DNA of 64,000 nt from Mytilus galloprovincialis (lineage: Eukaryota > Mollusca > Bivalvia > Mytilida > Mytilidae), in NCBI RefSeq assembly GCF_965363235.1, contig NC_134843.1, forward strand, positions 92,289,795-92,353,794, given 5' to 3'. Position numbers and translations under genes: made by a program. Positions 36,901 to 46,479 of this stretch are shown piece after piece (position 1 is the stretch's first letter; each line of letters begins with the position of its first letter). The notes under the pieces were generated by a model, which saw nothing but the letters and a program-made list of their open reading frames with translations, did not search any database and was not told the origin of the DNA.

Positions 36901-38765
36901 ATCAAGTTTGAATTTTGTTCCGGTCTGATGATTTTGTGCAGAGTTATGGTTCTTGGACTTCGAAAATTCACTCAAATAATCAGCTTCCATACTTTTTTTC
37001 GTCATGCCTGAAGATATTGATTTGATAATTGGTATATATTTTTATCATGACAAATTATAGACCAAGTTTGAATTTTGTTTTGGTTTGATGTTTTTTTGCA
37101 GAGTTATTGTCCTTGGACTTAGAAAATTCACTTAAATTATCAGTTTTCCGCACTTTTTTTCGTCATGCTTGAAGATATGGACTTGCTAATTGTTATATAG
37201 TTTACACCATGACAAGTTATAGATCAAGTTTGTTCCAGTACAATTAATTTGTATCCGGTAGGGGACTATGTATTGCCATGCAATACTCTCAGAATGCTTG
37301 TTAAGATCTAATCTTTTATTGATGAGATAAGTGACTTAACTAACAAACACAACAAGAATATTGTTGCAGTGAGATGAGTCTAAATATCATAAAATGGTTA
37401 ACGGCATAGAGTACTTTACATGACTGTGGTAGTTCATGAATTAGATCCCCAGCTGGATCAAACCAAAGACTAAAAAAATAGTATTTCTGCTTCTCAAATA
37501 AGCAAGTGGCATTTTTGAGTAAGATCATAGACTAGTCAGCCCTGAGTCAGAATAACATATCAGGGTAGGGTGACATATCTTTCTGCATGCTGTTACCTTG
37601 TGGACTAGAACATTGTAACTCTGGCTCACCGCGTTTGTGTAGTAGAAAGCAGGTTTCACATTAATTAATGTTCTCGTCCTGAATATCCATTCAACTTGCA
37701 ATTGCCACTTGATGTTAAACAGTCATTCATCCATCCATAATATGGTAAGAGTGACTTCGTGAACTTCAAAGAAGTCTTTGGCAAACAAATTAAATACCAA
37801 TCTATCATCCTTATTATTTCAGGGAACAGAAAGAAGCAAAGAAGCAGGTTTAAATTCCCTGAGAACAGTACGAATTCTAGAACAAAGAATGGTTCTCACC
37901 ATTGAACCTGGAATATATTTTATTGATGTGGTGAGTTATTTATATATTTTGATGGTAATGGTAAATATACATTAAGGAATATACATGAATGTGACAGAAA
38001 GCATACAACACAAACCCAAAAGACAGCAGTAGGATGCGTAATGTTGTAACTTATTAATTTACCTCAGCAAGTGTCCTTGAAAGATGTACTACCAAAATAT
38101 TTTACAGGGGCTGTTTCATATTTCAATTTAATTCTTATATTAGTTTCATTGCAAATATGCATAGTTCACACCTGGAATCAAAAATACTCTAACTGTCTTG
38201 TGAGTATCCTAAGTATTAACAGTATTACATCGTATTCATCCAATAACATAAAATAATTATTTGATTAATATAATTCCAGTTATTGGATGCAGCTTTGAAT
38301 AATCCAGAACAAGCTAAGTTTTTAGTACGGGAAAAGATTGACAGCTATCGAGGCTTTGGAGGGGTAAGCTATTAAATTTCTTAGATACTACGTAAAGGAA
38401 AAGCATATTAACTTCAACAATAGCTAGAATGTGTCATATGAAATTTTAATCAGAGTAGCCGAGATACAAAAACATTTGTATTTGATTTTATTTTAAAAGC
38501 ATTTTAAATGAGACTTACAACCTGTCAATAGTATATATGGTGAAATTGGACATGTATAAGATACATTTTCTGATAGATACTTTAAACTTATTTATAGTAT
38601 TAATGATTGATTTCCTAGGTAAGAATAGAAGATGATATAGCGATAACTGAGGATGGAATGGAACTTATGACATGTGTTCCTAGAACTGTGGAAGAAATTG
38701 AAAAATTAATGAAGGAGGGCAGGAAACAGCCACCATTGCCTCTCCCACAAGACATGAAAAAGTGA
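21964..38765 (+). CDS. PEPD: Prolidase, Xaa-Pro dipeptidase, 16 exons, complete
   Basis: Hydrolyses X-Pro and X-Hyp dipeptides in the cytosol; a Mn2+-dependent M24 peptidase. Exons: 21964-21983, 25354-25531, 26037-26164, 27452-27515, 28309-28356, 28862-28923, 29466-29510, 30395-30470, 30817-30863, 31956-32024, 33982-34059, 34561-34709, 36363-36547, 37823-37930, 38280-38363, 38619-38765. All are GT-AG with matching phases. The sum is 1488 nt, 495 residues (human 493). The tiny exon 1 (MAASRD plus two bases) has the same design as in vertebrate PEPD. Metal ligands by homology: D275 (LFDMG), D286 (ASDIT), H369 (GLGH), E411 (IEPGIY), E451 (RIEDD). Substrate-side H254, H365, R397 and R449 are also kept. 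The frame has no break. Intron 7 opens with a splice-site minisatellite and intron 10 holds a dead exon copy. A poly(A) signal lies 45 bp past the stop. Confidence 0.97.
22150..23425. mobile_element. TIR element with terminal arrays of GATCCGTCCCAAGTC units, PEPD intron 1
   Basis: Both ends hold about six direct ~16-bp units (GTCGATCCGTCCCA, GTCGATCCGTTCCA, GTCAATCCGGCCCC on the left; inverted GGATCGACTTGGGA, GATCAACTTGGGAC, GGATCGACATG on the right). The left array spans 22170-22245 and the right 23370-23422. The interior is non-coding and contains two related blocks of ~200 bp (ATTTTAGTTGTGACGTCATT at about 22320 and 22590, each followed by AGAAACGCTA). I infer a non-autonomous DNA transposon with repeated transposase-binding sites. 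Confidence 0.75.
24045..24092. repeat. Short perfect-type palindrome, PEPD intron 1
   Basis: AGTCCAAATAATTATGACGT is mirrored by the arm ending CATAATTATTTGGGCT, with TTGCAAG at the centre. It is probably a tiny foldback element. No other copy was seen here. Confidence 0.65.
24420..24622 (+). repeat. Dispersed repeat with terminal hairpin, copy 1
   Basis: ATCGCTAGAAACTAAGGACA, ACGAAATTGACATGAAATTG and TCATAGGTAAAATAGCGATA recur in order at 39540-39640. The 3' part (24527-24622) folds: AGATTATCATTGGTCATCTC pairs with GAGATGATCAACGATAATCT. Confidence 0.75.
27655..27935 (+). repeat. Tandem duplicate of ~137 bp, PEPD intron 4
   Basis: AATTTGAAAAAATATAAATA, TTCGGACAAAAACTTCA, AAATGTATCCAAG and CCCAAATG occur twice, 135-140 bp apart. 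A short open frame over it is incidental. Confidence 0.7.
28460..28765 (+). repeat. Single unit related to the ~161-bp array at 35.1 kb, PEPD intron 5
   Basis: TTTGCCTCAACCTTGTTATG, ACACAATACTTATTACAACA, GTAGCATCACTTTTACCGTT and GCAAGCGGGGGCAT match the units and terminus of the 35.1-35.9 kb array. The block is bounded by a short inverted pair (GTCGGATAGAAATCGACCTT versus AGGTCAATTTCAATCCGAC). Confidence 0.65.
29511..29775 (+). repeat. 44-bp minisatellite of 5' splice sites at the exon 7 donor
   Basis: Six units start at 29511, 29555, 29599, 29643, 29687 and 29731, exactly 44 bp apart. Each reads GTAAGTATAT (or ATAAGTATAT), AATAAAGATACTCAAAGTT, then CCTGTTACCTGTG. The first unit is the authentic donor of PEPD exon 7. 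Units 3, 4 and 5 keep a consensus GTAAGT; units 2 and 6 have ATAAGT. Using a downstream donor would add 88, 132 or 176 nt to the mRNA. Confidence 0.95.
32058..32126 (+). pseudogene. PEPD: Decayed duplicate of PEPD exon 10
   Basis: It is exactly 69 nt, like true exon 10 (31956-32024), with its own CTTTCAG acceptor and GTAAGT donor, and begins only 33 nt after exon 10 ends. In the matching phase it reads SLF[24 protein letters not shown] against [24 protein letters not shown]. That is 14 of 24 residues identical and 44 of 69 bases identical; 13 of the 25 base changes are at third positions. The TAA is at 32065-32067. A 33-nt gap is too short to be spliced as an intron, so the two copies could only be used alternatively. 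I infer an old mutually exclusive exon, now dead or acting as a poison exon. Confidence 0.9.
33240..33935 (+). repeat. ~158-bp tandem array, PEPD intron 10
   Basis: GGGCATAACTCTTTAA-type anchors lie at about 33543, 33700 and 33860. Each is preceded by GCAATTTTCCATA and followed by ATTGATCAGCACTGATTTT, then GATATAAACCTATG. There are about four diverged units. It ends at a TATATA tract beside exon 11. Confidence 0.8.
35080..35955 (+). repeat. ~161-bp tandem array, five units, PEPD intron 12
   Basis: GAGTTATGCTCCTTTATAAA-type anchors at about 35244, 35405, 35567, 35728 and 35886 are 158-162 bp apart. They are joined by CAATGCTTATTACCACAA and AATTTTTAGTTTCCGTTCTC. The array ends with GCAAGCGGGGGCATCATCTG and GGACACATTCTCC, a terminus also seen at 28.66 kb. 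Confidence 0.85.
36590..37285 (+). mobile_element. Tandem-repeat-containing element with GTCCCCTAC inverted ends, PEPD intron 13, copy 1
   Basis: It starts TAAGTCCCCTACC and ends GGTAGGGGACTAT. Inside are a (GTCT/GTCC)n tract and four ~160-bp units (ATGCTTGAAGATATTGATTT, ATGACAAGTTACAGATCAAG, TTTTGTGCAGAGTTATGG, CCTTGGACTTAGAAAATT). The family recurs at 43385-43775 and 44276-44975. The build resembles mollusc elements that carry ~160-bp core repeats (the pearl type); this is an inference from layout. Confidence 0.85.
37392..37740 (+). repeat. tRNA-derived SINE with CATC tail, PEPD intron 13
   Basis: A tRNA-like head (TGGTTAACGGCATAGAGTAC) is followed by a body shared with 46150-46260 (GCAAGTGGCATTTTTGAGTA, GACTAGTCAGCCCTGAGTCA). 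It ends GCCACTTGATGTTAAACAGT, then CATTCATCCATCCAT. Confidence 0.65.
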
Positions 38766-38809
38766 TTTAAAAAGTTGATATACTAGACTGTCTCAAACAG
38801 ACGACACTA

Positions 38810-38815
38810 AATAAA
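38810..38815 (+). terminator. PEPD poly(A) signal
   Basis: AATAAA lies 45 bp after the TGA (38763-38765), and a second AATAAA follows about 20 bp later. This is the expected place for a short 3' UTR. Confidence 0.6.
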
Positions 38816-38839
38816 CAATACATTAGTAAATAAACCAAG

Positions 38840-39479
38840 TCAAAAATGTTCTCCCTTGTCAATTTTTCTTGTGGGGTATGGGTTGCTATCAATATAACTT
38901 ATTTTTGATGTTATGATTTACTGTACCTACCTTGGTTATTGGTGCAATGCTGAAAGAACAATCAATTTTACATGTTTTCTTAGTTGATAGCTACATTAGG
39001 TATGTGTATACATTGAAAGTAAATATAGTTTATTGGAAATTGTTCTTGGGATTTAAGGGGCTGTTTTATATATAAATTCTTTTACATTTTTGTGCTGATT
39101 TCTTAGAAAATGTTTATGCCAGGAGTTTATAATTCAAATATTCCATAAGATGGGAAATATCTACCATTTAATAAATTTTAGCATAAATGGTGCATGGTAT
39201 ATTTCTATCCATAAAGCTTTTCTCATCTACAGGCAACTTAAATGATGTTTTCTTTAAATCACATTAGCATATAATTAAATAAGCAATATTTAAATGTTAT
39301 TACATATTGAAAAGTGTATTAATTCAATACAGAAGTTTTAATTTGCCATTATAAAAATTCTAGCTTATTTAAGTATAATAGATGTATATGTCAATTGTCA
39401 GAGAGAAAAACATTAATGTATTGTTTATATTTTGAAATGTGTTGACTATGTATAAGACAAATGAAGAATAATCACATTA
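38840..39479. other. DNA downstream of PEPD, nothing recognised
   Basis: AT-rich, with no frame, repeat or splice context that I can support. Confidence 0.4.
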
Positions 39480-39742
39480 TCGCTATTTTAGGAAATTTTC
39501 CTTTGATCTTGCTGACTGATAATTTTTCTTTCTCAGCGGAGCCGAGTGATGTAAAAATTGCTAGAAACTAAGGGGGCCACGTGGCATTGGTAATGAAATT
39601 GACATGAAATTGACAACTTCGTCATAGGTAAAATAGCGATAAGCAGATGATCATTGGTCATCTCAACTTGATGCTTTTCTCGTCGGACCGGCTCAAGCGA
39701 GAAAATGAATCTCGTTGAGATGATCATAGATAATCTATAATT
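39480..39742 (+). repeat. Dispersed repeat with terminal hairpin, copy 2
   Basis: Collinear with 24420-24622: TTGCTAGAAACTAAGGGGGC, AATTGACATGAAATTGACAA, GTCATAGGTAAAATAGCGAT. The 3' hairpin (GATCATTGGTCATCTCAACT against GTTGAGATGATCATAGATAA) is kept. Confidence 0.75.
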
Positions 39743-40344
39743 ATTAAACTCAAGAATATGGAAAACATTTTTCTTTCATATTGGTCCTCTGCCGATTCAT
39801 TTATTTAGAAGTAGACTAACTTTGTCTTGATTTCATTTGTTTAAACGAGTCAACCAAATTACTAATTATTTGTTTGTATGAAATATTTATTAAGACCAAA
39901 ATAATACAGTCTTTGCTCAGTCATTAAGAAGCAATATGTGTTAAAAAATGGGTGTTTTATTTGATTAATTCTTGTTGATGGAATATTTGTCTATGAAATG
40001 TGATGTGATAATTTCATGTTTTAGGATTTTTTTTTTCTGCTATTATACAAAACATCTATAAATATATTATATATATATATGTCCAAGATGCTATGAAAGT
40101 ATATCTGATTTTAGGTATAATATGTTTCTTTCGGTCATTAAAAAAAAAAAATTATTTACTTTTTGCAATTGAATGCACGTATGCCAACAGAAACATACAG
40201 TATGAATAGTATGAGAAGCTTGTTATAAAATCCTTTCACACTCAAATATTTCTGAAGTACCTGTTTTCAAGGTTTTTATAGTGCTTCACTCGATAAAATG
40301 TGATGATCTACAAATTACAAAACATAAGTGCACACTTCTTAGGA
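39743..40344. other. Intergenic stretch, nothing recognised
   Basis: AT-rich DNA with short TATA and polyA tracts only. Confidence 0.4.
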
Positions 40345-40464
40345 AGCTACCATTTGATTTTTATGGGGGGGGGGATTACAACTAAAAAAAAATGCAGGGC
40401 AAAATTTTTCATCCTAGCCCCCCCCCCCCCCCCCCCCCCCCCCCATAAAAATCAAATGGTAGCT
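40345..40464. mobile_element. Foldback element with G10 / C27 inner ends
   Basis: AGCTACCATTTGATTTTTAT followed by 10 G (40365-40374) is mirrored by 27 C (40418-40444) followed by ATAAAAATCAAATGGTAGCT. The 20-bp unique arms are perfect. The homopolymers extend the pairing and have grown unequally. Confidence 0.85.
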
Positions 40465-40800
40465 CCCTTAAATAATAAAAATAAAAATGTCAACATACTA
40501 TGAAAAAGTGTGAATTTCTGTGTGTAAATTATTAAGAGACATCTTAAGTGCCATTTTAAAGTATTATCATCAGTATAATCATCAGTATATATTTTATATT
40601 ATGATCCTTCTCACTGTGATATAAAAATAAATATCTCATAGTTGGTGTATTCTTATTCATACTAAACAAAGATGTGTTGTCTCCTGTATCACAGGTATGA
40701 AATAATTCTCTTATGCTAGTTGTTGTGCACATACTTTCAGTTGTTCTTGGTAAAAGTGTATGTCTGTCCATCATATATTAAAAAAAAAAGATGTGGTATG

Positions 40801-41534
40801 AAGATGTGGTATGATTGCCAATGAGACAACTCTCTACAAGAGACCAAAATGACACAGAAATTAACAACTATAGGTCACCGTACGGCCTTCAACAATGAGC
40901 AAAGCCCATACCGCATAGTCAGCTATAAAAGGCCACGATATGACAATGTAAAACAATTCAAACGAGAAAACGAACGGCCTTATTTATGTACAAAAAATGA
41001 ACGAAAACCAAATATGTAACACATAAACAAACGACAACCACTGAATTACAGGCTCCTGATTTGGGACAGGCACATACATAAGAATGTGGCGGAGTTAAAC
41101 ATGTTAGCGGGATCCCAACCCTCCCCCTAACCTGGGACAGTGGTATAACAGTACAACATAAGAACAAACTATAAAAATCAGTTGGAAAAGGCTTAACTCA
41201 TCAGATAGACAAAAATACAAATGGACGTGGCCGGGTACTTGTACATCCCAACAACAAAAAAAGACACTAAGTAAAGATATGAGAGTACTTGCAGTTAACT
41301 GACAGCTAGTTTAAAGCCACTAACAACTAATTACAAAAAATCATGCATCTAAGACTAAATTATCAATCGGTACACATCCAACATCAAATGGATTTAGTGT
41401 AAAGACGTCAAAAACATGACCTTGTCTAATGCCAAGATGTCTATCAGTAACTAATTATGACTATTGCATGAAATTGGACTTGTCATTTGGTCTCTTGTGA
41501 AGAGTTGTCTCATTGGCAATCATACTGTCTTCTT
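40801..41534. mobile_element. Non-coding TIR element, ~50-bp termini
   Basis: The left end AAGATGTGGTATGATTGCCA, AATGAGACAACTCT, ACAAGAGACCAAAATGACA is matched in inverse by the right end (GTCATTTGGTCTCTTGTGAA, GAGTTGTCTCATTGGCAATC, ATACTGTCTTCTT). The interior has GGTCACCGTACGGCCTTCAA and CATAGTCAGCTATAAAAGGC but no coding frame. One-ended relics lie at 4640 and 18970; interior-like sequence lies at 57170-57300 and its inverse. Confidence 0.8.
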
Positions 41535-41739
41535 TTTTATATTCTCTTCTGAATCTGCTCCCGGTGTAACTTAAAGTAAATAATTATAAGAATAATTTAA
41601 TGTTTGCTGACTATGTAGAATGCATCTATCAAAATTTAAATAATGGATACCGTACAACAGCTATAGTTAACTCTGCCTCATATCTTATTTAACATGTAGA
41701 AATTGATTTACTGTTGGTTGCCTAACGTTGTGTGTCTAG

Positions 41740-42345
41740 AAATTGACCATGGGCTCAGATAGGAACATAAACTTCACGACAAGAGATGATTTCTGCTTTT
41801 AAATTGTGAACATTCCAGCACAGCCTGCATATTGAGTATATATCTTCCAGTTTATACTATATTTCTGAGCTGTCATTTCCCATCATGTTAGAGGGTTGCT
41901 GCTATAATGCATGGAATCTATTAAACCAAGAGTTCCAAAGGGTGACCTTGGTCATCCCTTCGAACATGTTTAGAACACCATCACAAATTGGTTGATTGTT
42001 ATAGAATATCTGTTTCACAGATGACGACAGATATTTTCCTATTGTCGTAGTCACTATCCAATCCCCTTTTCCTTCAATGTGACCTACCAAATTAGACTTA
42101 TCACTGTGCTATGAGTAACATGACAGGGGTCACATGTTAACCAAGATCTGTTTACCCTTCATGTCCACCTGAGACCATTCCCGGTTTTGAAGGGTTCCTG
42201 TTGCTCAGTCATTAGTTTTCTATGTTGTGTTTTGTAGGCAGTTGTTTGTCTGTTGGTGGTTTTGGGTTTTTTGCAACGACAATTCAGTTTGTTTTTGTAT
42301 GTCTATATTATTGGTATCTTCTGCCTCTCTTCTTGTGTGAACAAG
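41740..42345 (+). mobile_element. Old 3' fragment of the Penelope-like element family
   Basis: AGAGGGTTGCTGCT, AAACCAAGAGTTCCAAAGGG, CACCATCACAAATTGGTTGA and CAATCCCCTTTTCCTTCAAT follow, in order, the minus strand of 52535-53060, where they encode LLLTRKLLNQEFQMV and HHELVDRYGI. Heavily diverged and broken. The 3' UTR part (TTAGTTTTCTATGTTGTGTT onward) follows. Confidence 0.7.
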
Positions 42346-42890
42346 ATAAAAATCATCATGTAACTATACCAGCTCAGAGGAGGGGATATACTGGTGAATG
42401 TCCGTCTATATGTCCATCCATTATATGTTTTCACTCATTTTCTCATGAACTACATATCAGAAGTAAAATTTGTTTTGAAGCTTGATGTGAGCAATTTAAT
42501 CAGTGCGATTGAATTTTAGATTTCTGAAAAAAGAAGTGAAGAATTTGAAGATGAAATTAATACTTCATCATCGCATATAATCACCAGAAGTCTGACTTTC
42601 ATTGTTCAATCAGTAGCTTAAACTGCTTTTATAGGCTTATAGTATTATCAATGTCCATAATATTGGTCAAACGCCTCATTTAGCATATATTCTAATAAGT
42701 TGAAGTTGAGTTCATGTCATTTAATGACTTCAATTTCATGGTAAAATACCTAAAATCCATTTTTTTTTTCGTGTTCAGTTAGATAAAAATACAAAAGCGC
42801 ACCCTCTGGCTTGCTTTACTAGTCATTAAAATTCATACTATACACCAAATATACCTAAACGTTTGCTTATAGTATCTATTGAACAGACTT
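42346..42890. other. Intergenic stretch, nothing recognised
   Basis: A short string around CCAGCTCAGAGGAGGGGATA looks repeat-like, but I cannot define an element. No coding support. Confidence 0.35.
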
Positions 42891-43335
42891 AACTATAAAA
42901 TTTAACAATGACCAATGAACCATGAAAATTCGGTCAAGGTCAGATGAACCGTGACATACAAAATGAGCACCATTTACCTGGTTATCATTCCATACACAGA
43001 ATAAAGTTGACCTATTGCATATAATATCTGAGAAGCAGACATTATCATGACAACTTAAAATTGACAAATGAACCATGACAATGAGGTCAAGATCAAGTGA
43101 AAGCTGTCAGACAGACATGTACAGCTTCCACTCATTCCTGAAACCATATAAAGCTTATTTATCACTTATAGTATTAAAGACACAAGCCAAACCACAAATA
43201 TTTAACATGGACCAATGAACCAGGAAAATGAGGTCAAGGTCAGATGAAACCAGCTGCCAGTCATATGCATACAATGAATGAAGCATCAAAGGTTTTCTAC
43301 CTTCTGAAAAATAAAGCTTTGTTAAGTTGACGTCT
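42891..43335 (+). repeat. ~150-bp tandem array, three units
   Basis: ACCAATGAACCATGAAAAT-type anchors followed by GGTCAAGGTCAGATGAA lie at about 42910, 43065 and 43211 (spacing 155 and 146). There is no coding potential. Confidence 0.8.
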
Positions 43336-43384
43336 TCACTAGATTGTATTCCTATGTCTCACTTTCTGTGCCTCTTGTCGCAGG

Positions 43385-43775
43385 CGAGAACAAATATAAA
43401 CAAGGACCATAACTCTGCACAAAACATCAGACCGGAACTAAATTCAAACTTATAATGTAACTTATAATGATAAAACTATATACCAATTACTAGTATCAAA
43501 TTAATATCCTCAAGCATGACGAAACAAAGTGCAGAAAACTGATTATTTTATTGAATTTGCCAAGTCCAAGGACCATAACTCTGCACAAAATCATCAGACC
43601 AGAACAAAATTCGAACTTGATCTGTAACTTGTCATGATGAAACAATACACCAAATATCAAATCAATATCTTCAAGCATGAAGAAAAAAGTGTGGAAAACT
43701 GATTTGCCGGACTGACGGATGGACCGACAGAGAGACAGACAGATGGAGTGCAAATAAAGAGTCTTTAGGGGACTA
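43385..43775 (-). mobile_element. Tandem-repeat-containing element, copy 2, inverted
   Basis: The inverse of the 36.6-kb element: AAGGACCATAACTCTGCACA twice, CTTGATCTGTAACTTGTCAT, AATATCTTCAAGCATGA, the GACAGACAGATGGAGTGCAA tract and a TAGGGGACTAATAAG end. It has about two units. The far terminus is not clear. Confidence 0.75.
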
Positions 43776-44275
43776 ATAAGAGTTTGAAATATTTTATGTT
43801 GGTGTAATCTGCATGATATTTTGGTTGACAATATGTAGAAATAAAAAGAGTCCATGGTTAGTTATTGGAAATCTCAAAATTCCATTTGATCAGAAGATAA
43901 ATTAACAGGGGCATCATCTGCATCTTGTCCTGGTGCTGAGTAATTTACGTATGTCTCATTGTATTGAAATGCCAAATTTCCTGTGTGAAACAGTCCATTT
44001 TTTATGTCCCACTTAAGGGCATTATGTTTTTCAGTCTTTGTGTACTTTCGTTCGTCAGTTCGGCATTCTGATCCCCTTCAGGTTAATAGTTTTTGGTCAA
44101 GATACTTTTTGATGAAGTAGAAGTCCAATTAACTTGAAACTAAGTACACATAATCCCCCTGATATGATCTTCCCCATTTTAATGCCAAATTAGAGGTTTG
44201 ACCCCAATTTCATGATCCACTAAACATAGAAAATGATAGTGCGTGTGGGGCATACGTGTACTATGGACACTTTGT

Positions 44276-44990
44276 TGTCAGTCCCCTACTGACAAAGTCG
44301 AAGGGAACTTTAGGTTTGCACTCCGTCTGTCTGTCTGTCCATCTGTCAGTCCGGCAAATCAGTTTTCAACACTTTTTTCTTCGTGCTTATAATATTGATT
44401 CGACATTTGACGTAATGTTTTATCATGAAATTTTAAAGATCAACTTTGAATCTTGTCTGATGATTTTGTGCAGAGTTATGGTCCTTGGACATTCAAATTC
44501 ACTTAAATAATCAGGTCTTTGCACCTTTTGTCAGCATGCTTGAAAATATTGATTTGATAATTGGTATATATTAACCATGACAAGTCAAATCAATTTCAAA
44601 TTTTGTTCAGGTTTGGTGATTTTGTGCAGAGTTATGGTCCTTGGACTTAAAAATTCACTCAAATATCAGTTTTATGTACCTTTTTTCGTCATGCTTGAAG
44701 ATATTGACTGGATAATTGGTATAAAGTTTTATCATGACAAGTTACAAATCAAGTTCGAATTTTGTTCCAGTCTGTTGGTTTTATGTAGAGTTATGGTCCT
44801 TGGACTTAAAAAATTCACTTAAATAATCAGTTTTCAACCTGATTTTTCCTCATGCTTTTAGATATTGCCTTGATATTTATTATATTGTTTACACCATGAC
44901 AAGTTACAGATCAAGTTAGCATTTTGTTCCAATACATTGAATTTGTAATTGGACGGGGACTATGTATTGTCATGCAATAATACTCTCAGA
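44276..44990 (+). mobile_element. Tandem-repeat-containing element, copy 3
   Basis: It starts TCAGTCCCCTACTGACAAAG with GGTTTGCACTCCGTCTGTCT and runs through four ~160-bp units (GTGCAGAGTTATGGTCCTTG and so on). It ends GGACGGGGACTATGTATTGT, then CATGCAATAATACTCTCAGA. Same family as 36590-37285. Confidence 0.8.
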
Positions 44991-45281
44991 ATGCTTGATT
45001 CTTTGATAAAACCGAAAATATCAGATTGATGCTTGTTTAAAGAAGGAGAGACTAGACAAAAACAATGTTTACCAAAATAGAGTTCAAAACTACTTGATTA
45101 TATGTATTTACTGAACAAATTTTTTTAAAACTTATCAACCTCTTGACTTGGTTATTGGTACCATTGAAATATACTAATTAAAGACGTGTCATAGATAAAA
45201 ACTAAAATATTTGTTAAGATTTTTATTTCTTTTTCTTCTTCCCAGTTACTTCATCTAACAAATGTTTCATTTTCTTGTCTT

Positions 45282-45679
45282 TTAAGGATGTCTGCTTGTC
45301 ATGTTTTGGAATTTTTGTCTGATTTTCTGAATCCTCTGGTTTTGTCCATTTGAATGCCTTAAAAAGAATTCCCCATGAACCCCCATTTTTCTTTTTATAA
45401 ATCTTTTACATGTATAATTATAAGTTATTTGTAAAAGTCTTATAAAATTTTGTTTATTTTTCAATAGTATTTGAGAACTTTAACTGGTCAATGATAAAGC
45501 TATGAAAAGTCAAGAGAGAACATTTCCCCGCCAAAATTCCAATGGCTAATATCTCGAAAACAAGCACATTGACCCCTAAAACTTTTTTTCTTTTTTGATT
45601 CCTCAATTTATTCCCTATCAATACATACTAGTTTTATTGAAAGTTATTTATTTTGAAACTGAGCAGCGAACATCCTTAA
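45282..45679. mobile_element. MITE with TTAA ends
   Basis: TTAAGGATGTCTGCTTG at 45282 is mirrored by CAGCGAACATCCTTAA ending at 45679, and both ends carry TTAA. The interior AATATCTCGAAAACAAG is like that of the MITE at 7352-7757, so the two are probably related families. Confidence 0.7.
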
Positions 45680-46084
45680 TTGATATTCTTTTGATTGTAT
45701 TTTACTTCCTGGTATTATTTGTTCGTATCCTAGGTTCCCTTTGTACAAGACTGGTTTCTTTGTTTTAGGTTTCTCTTAATCATCACTGTCCTGTAAAATG
45801 AACATATACTTCAAATATTTCTCCTAACTGTTATAAGCATAATACAATATATACGCTGCTGAAATATACTGATACTGTAAACCAACTTTAGTTCGTGTTC
45901 AGCCAATTCTAGACTATTTCGCGCCTATTTAGTTTCACGATTCCCAAATTTACTTGCTGTAGATAAGTTAGGAAAAATTATAAATATTCGCAACAATCTA
46001 TATTCGCGATATTTTTCTACTCGCGAAAATAAATTGCTCGCGCAAAATTAGTTGGTTTACAGTAATACAGATACTGTCACAAAT

Positions 46085-46270
46085 ATATAATTAGTATGTG
46101 AGGCCTTAATGGTCTAGTGGTAGGGTTTTAGCCTCTAAGTGTAGGAGGCCTGATCAGACTTGTTTTTGCTGCTTGTCTGCCAAGCATGTTGCATTTATGG
46201 GTAAGAGCAAAGACTGGTGGGCTCAGAGTCATATCAATGTGTCCAGGTAGTTACTAAGTTAGTATAAGCA
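46085..46270 (+). repeat. SINE 5' part, same family as 37392-37740
   Basis: A tRNA-like head (GGTCTAGTGGTAGGGTTTTA, A-box-like) is followed by GCATGTTGCATTTATGGGTA and GACTGGTGGGCTCAGAGTCA, matching the 37.4-kb SINE. The 3' tail is missing. Confidence 0.6.
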
Positions 46271-46479
46271 GGGGTCATTTTCATATCACATCGATATGTT
46301 TTTGTTCTGATATATGTAATATTTGCAACTGTTATTTTAAACACTACATCAAATTACATAGTTCCAGCTAAAGAAACCATGTATATTTGTGATTATGTAG
46401 AGGTAACCAGCAAATGGAAAGTAATAAGTCTTGTTATGAGAATACAATTGTATAGTGAACATGTCTTGTGATGTAAACA

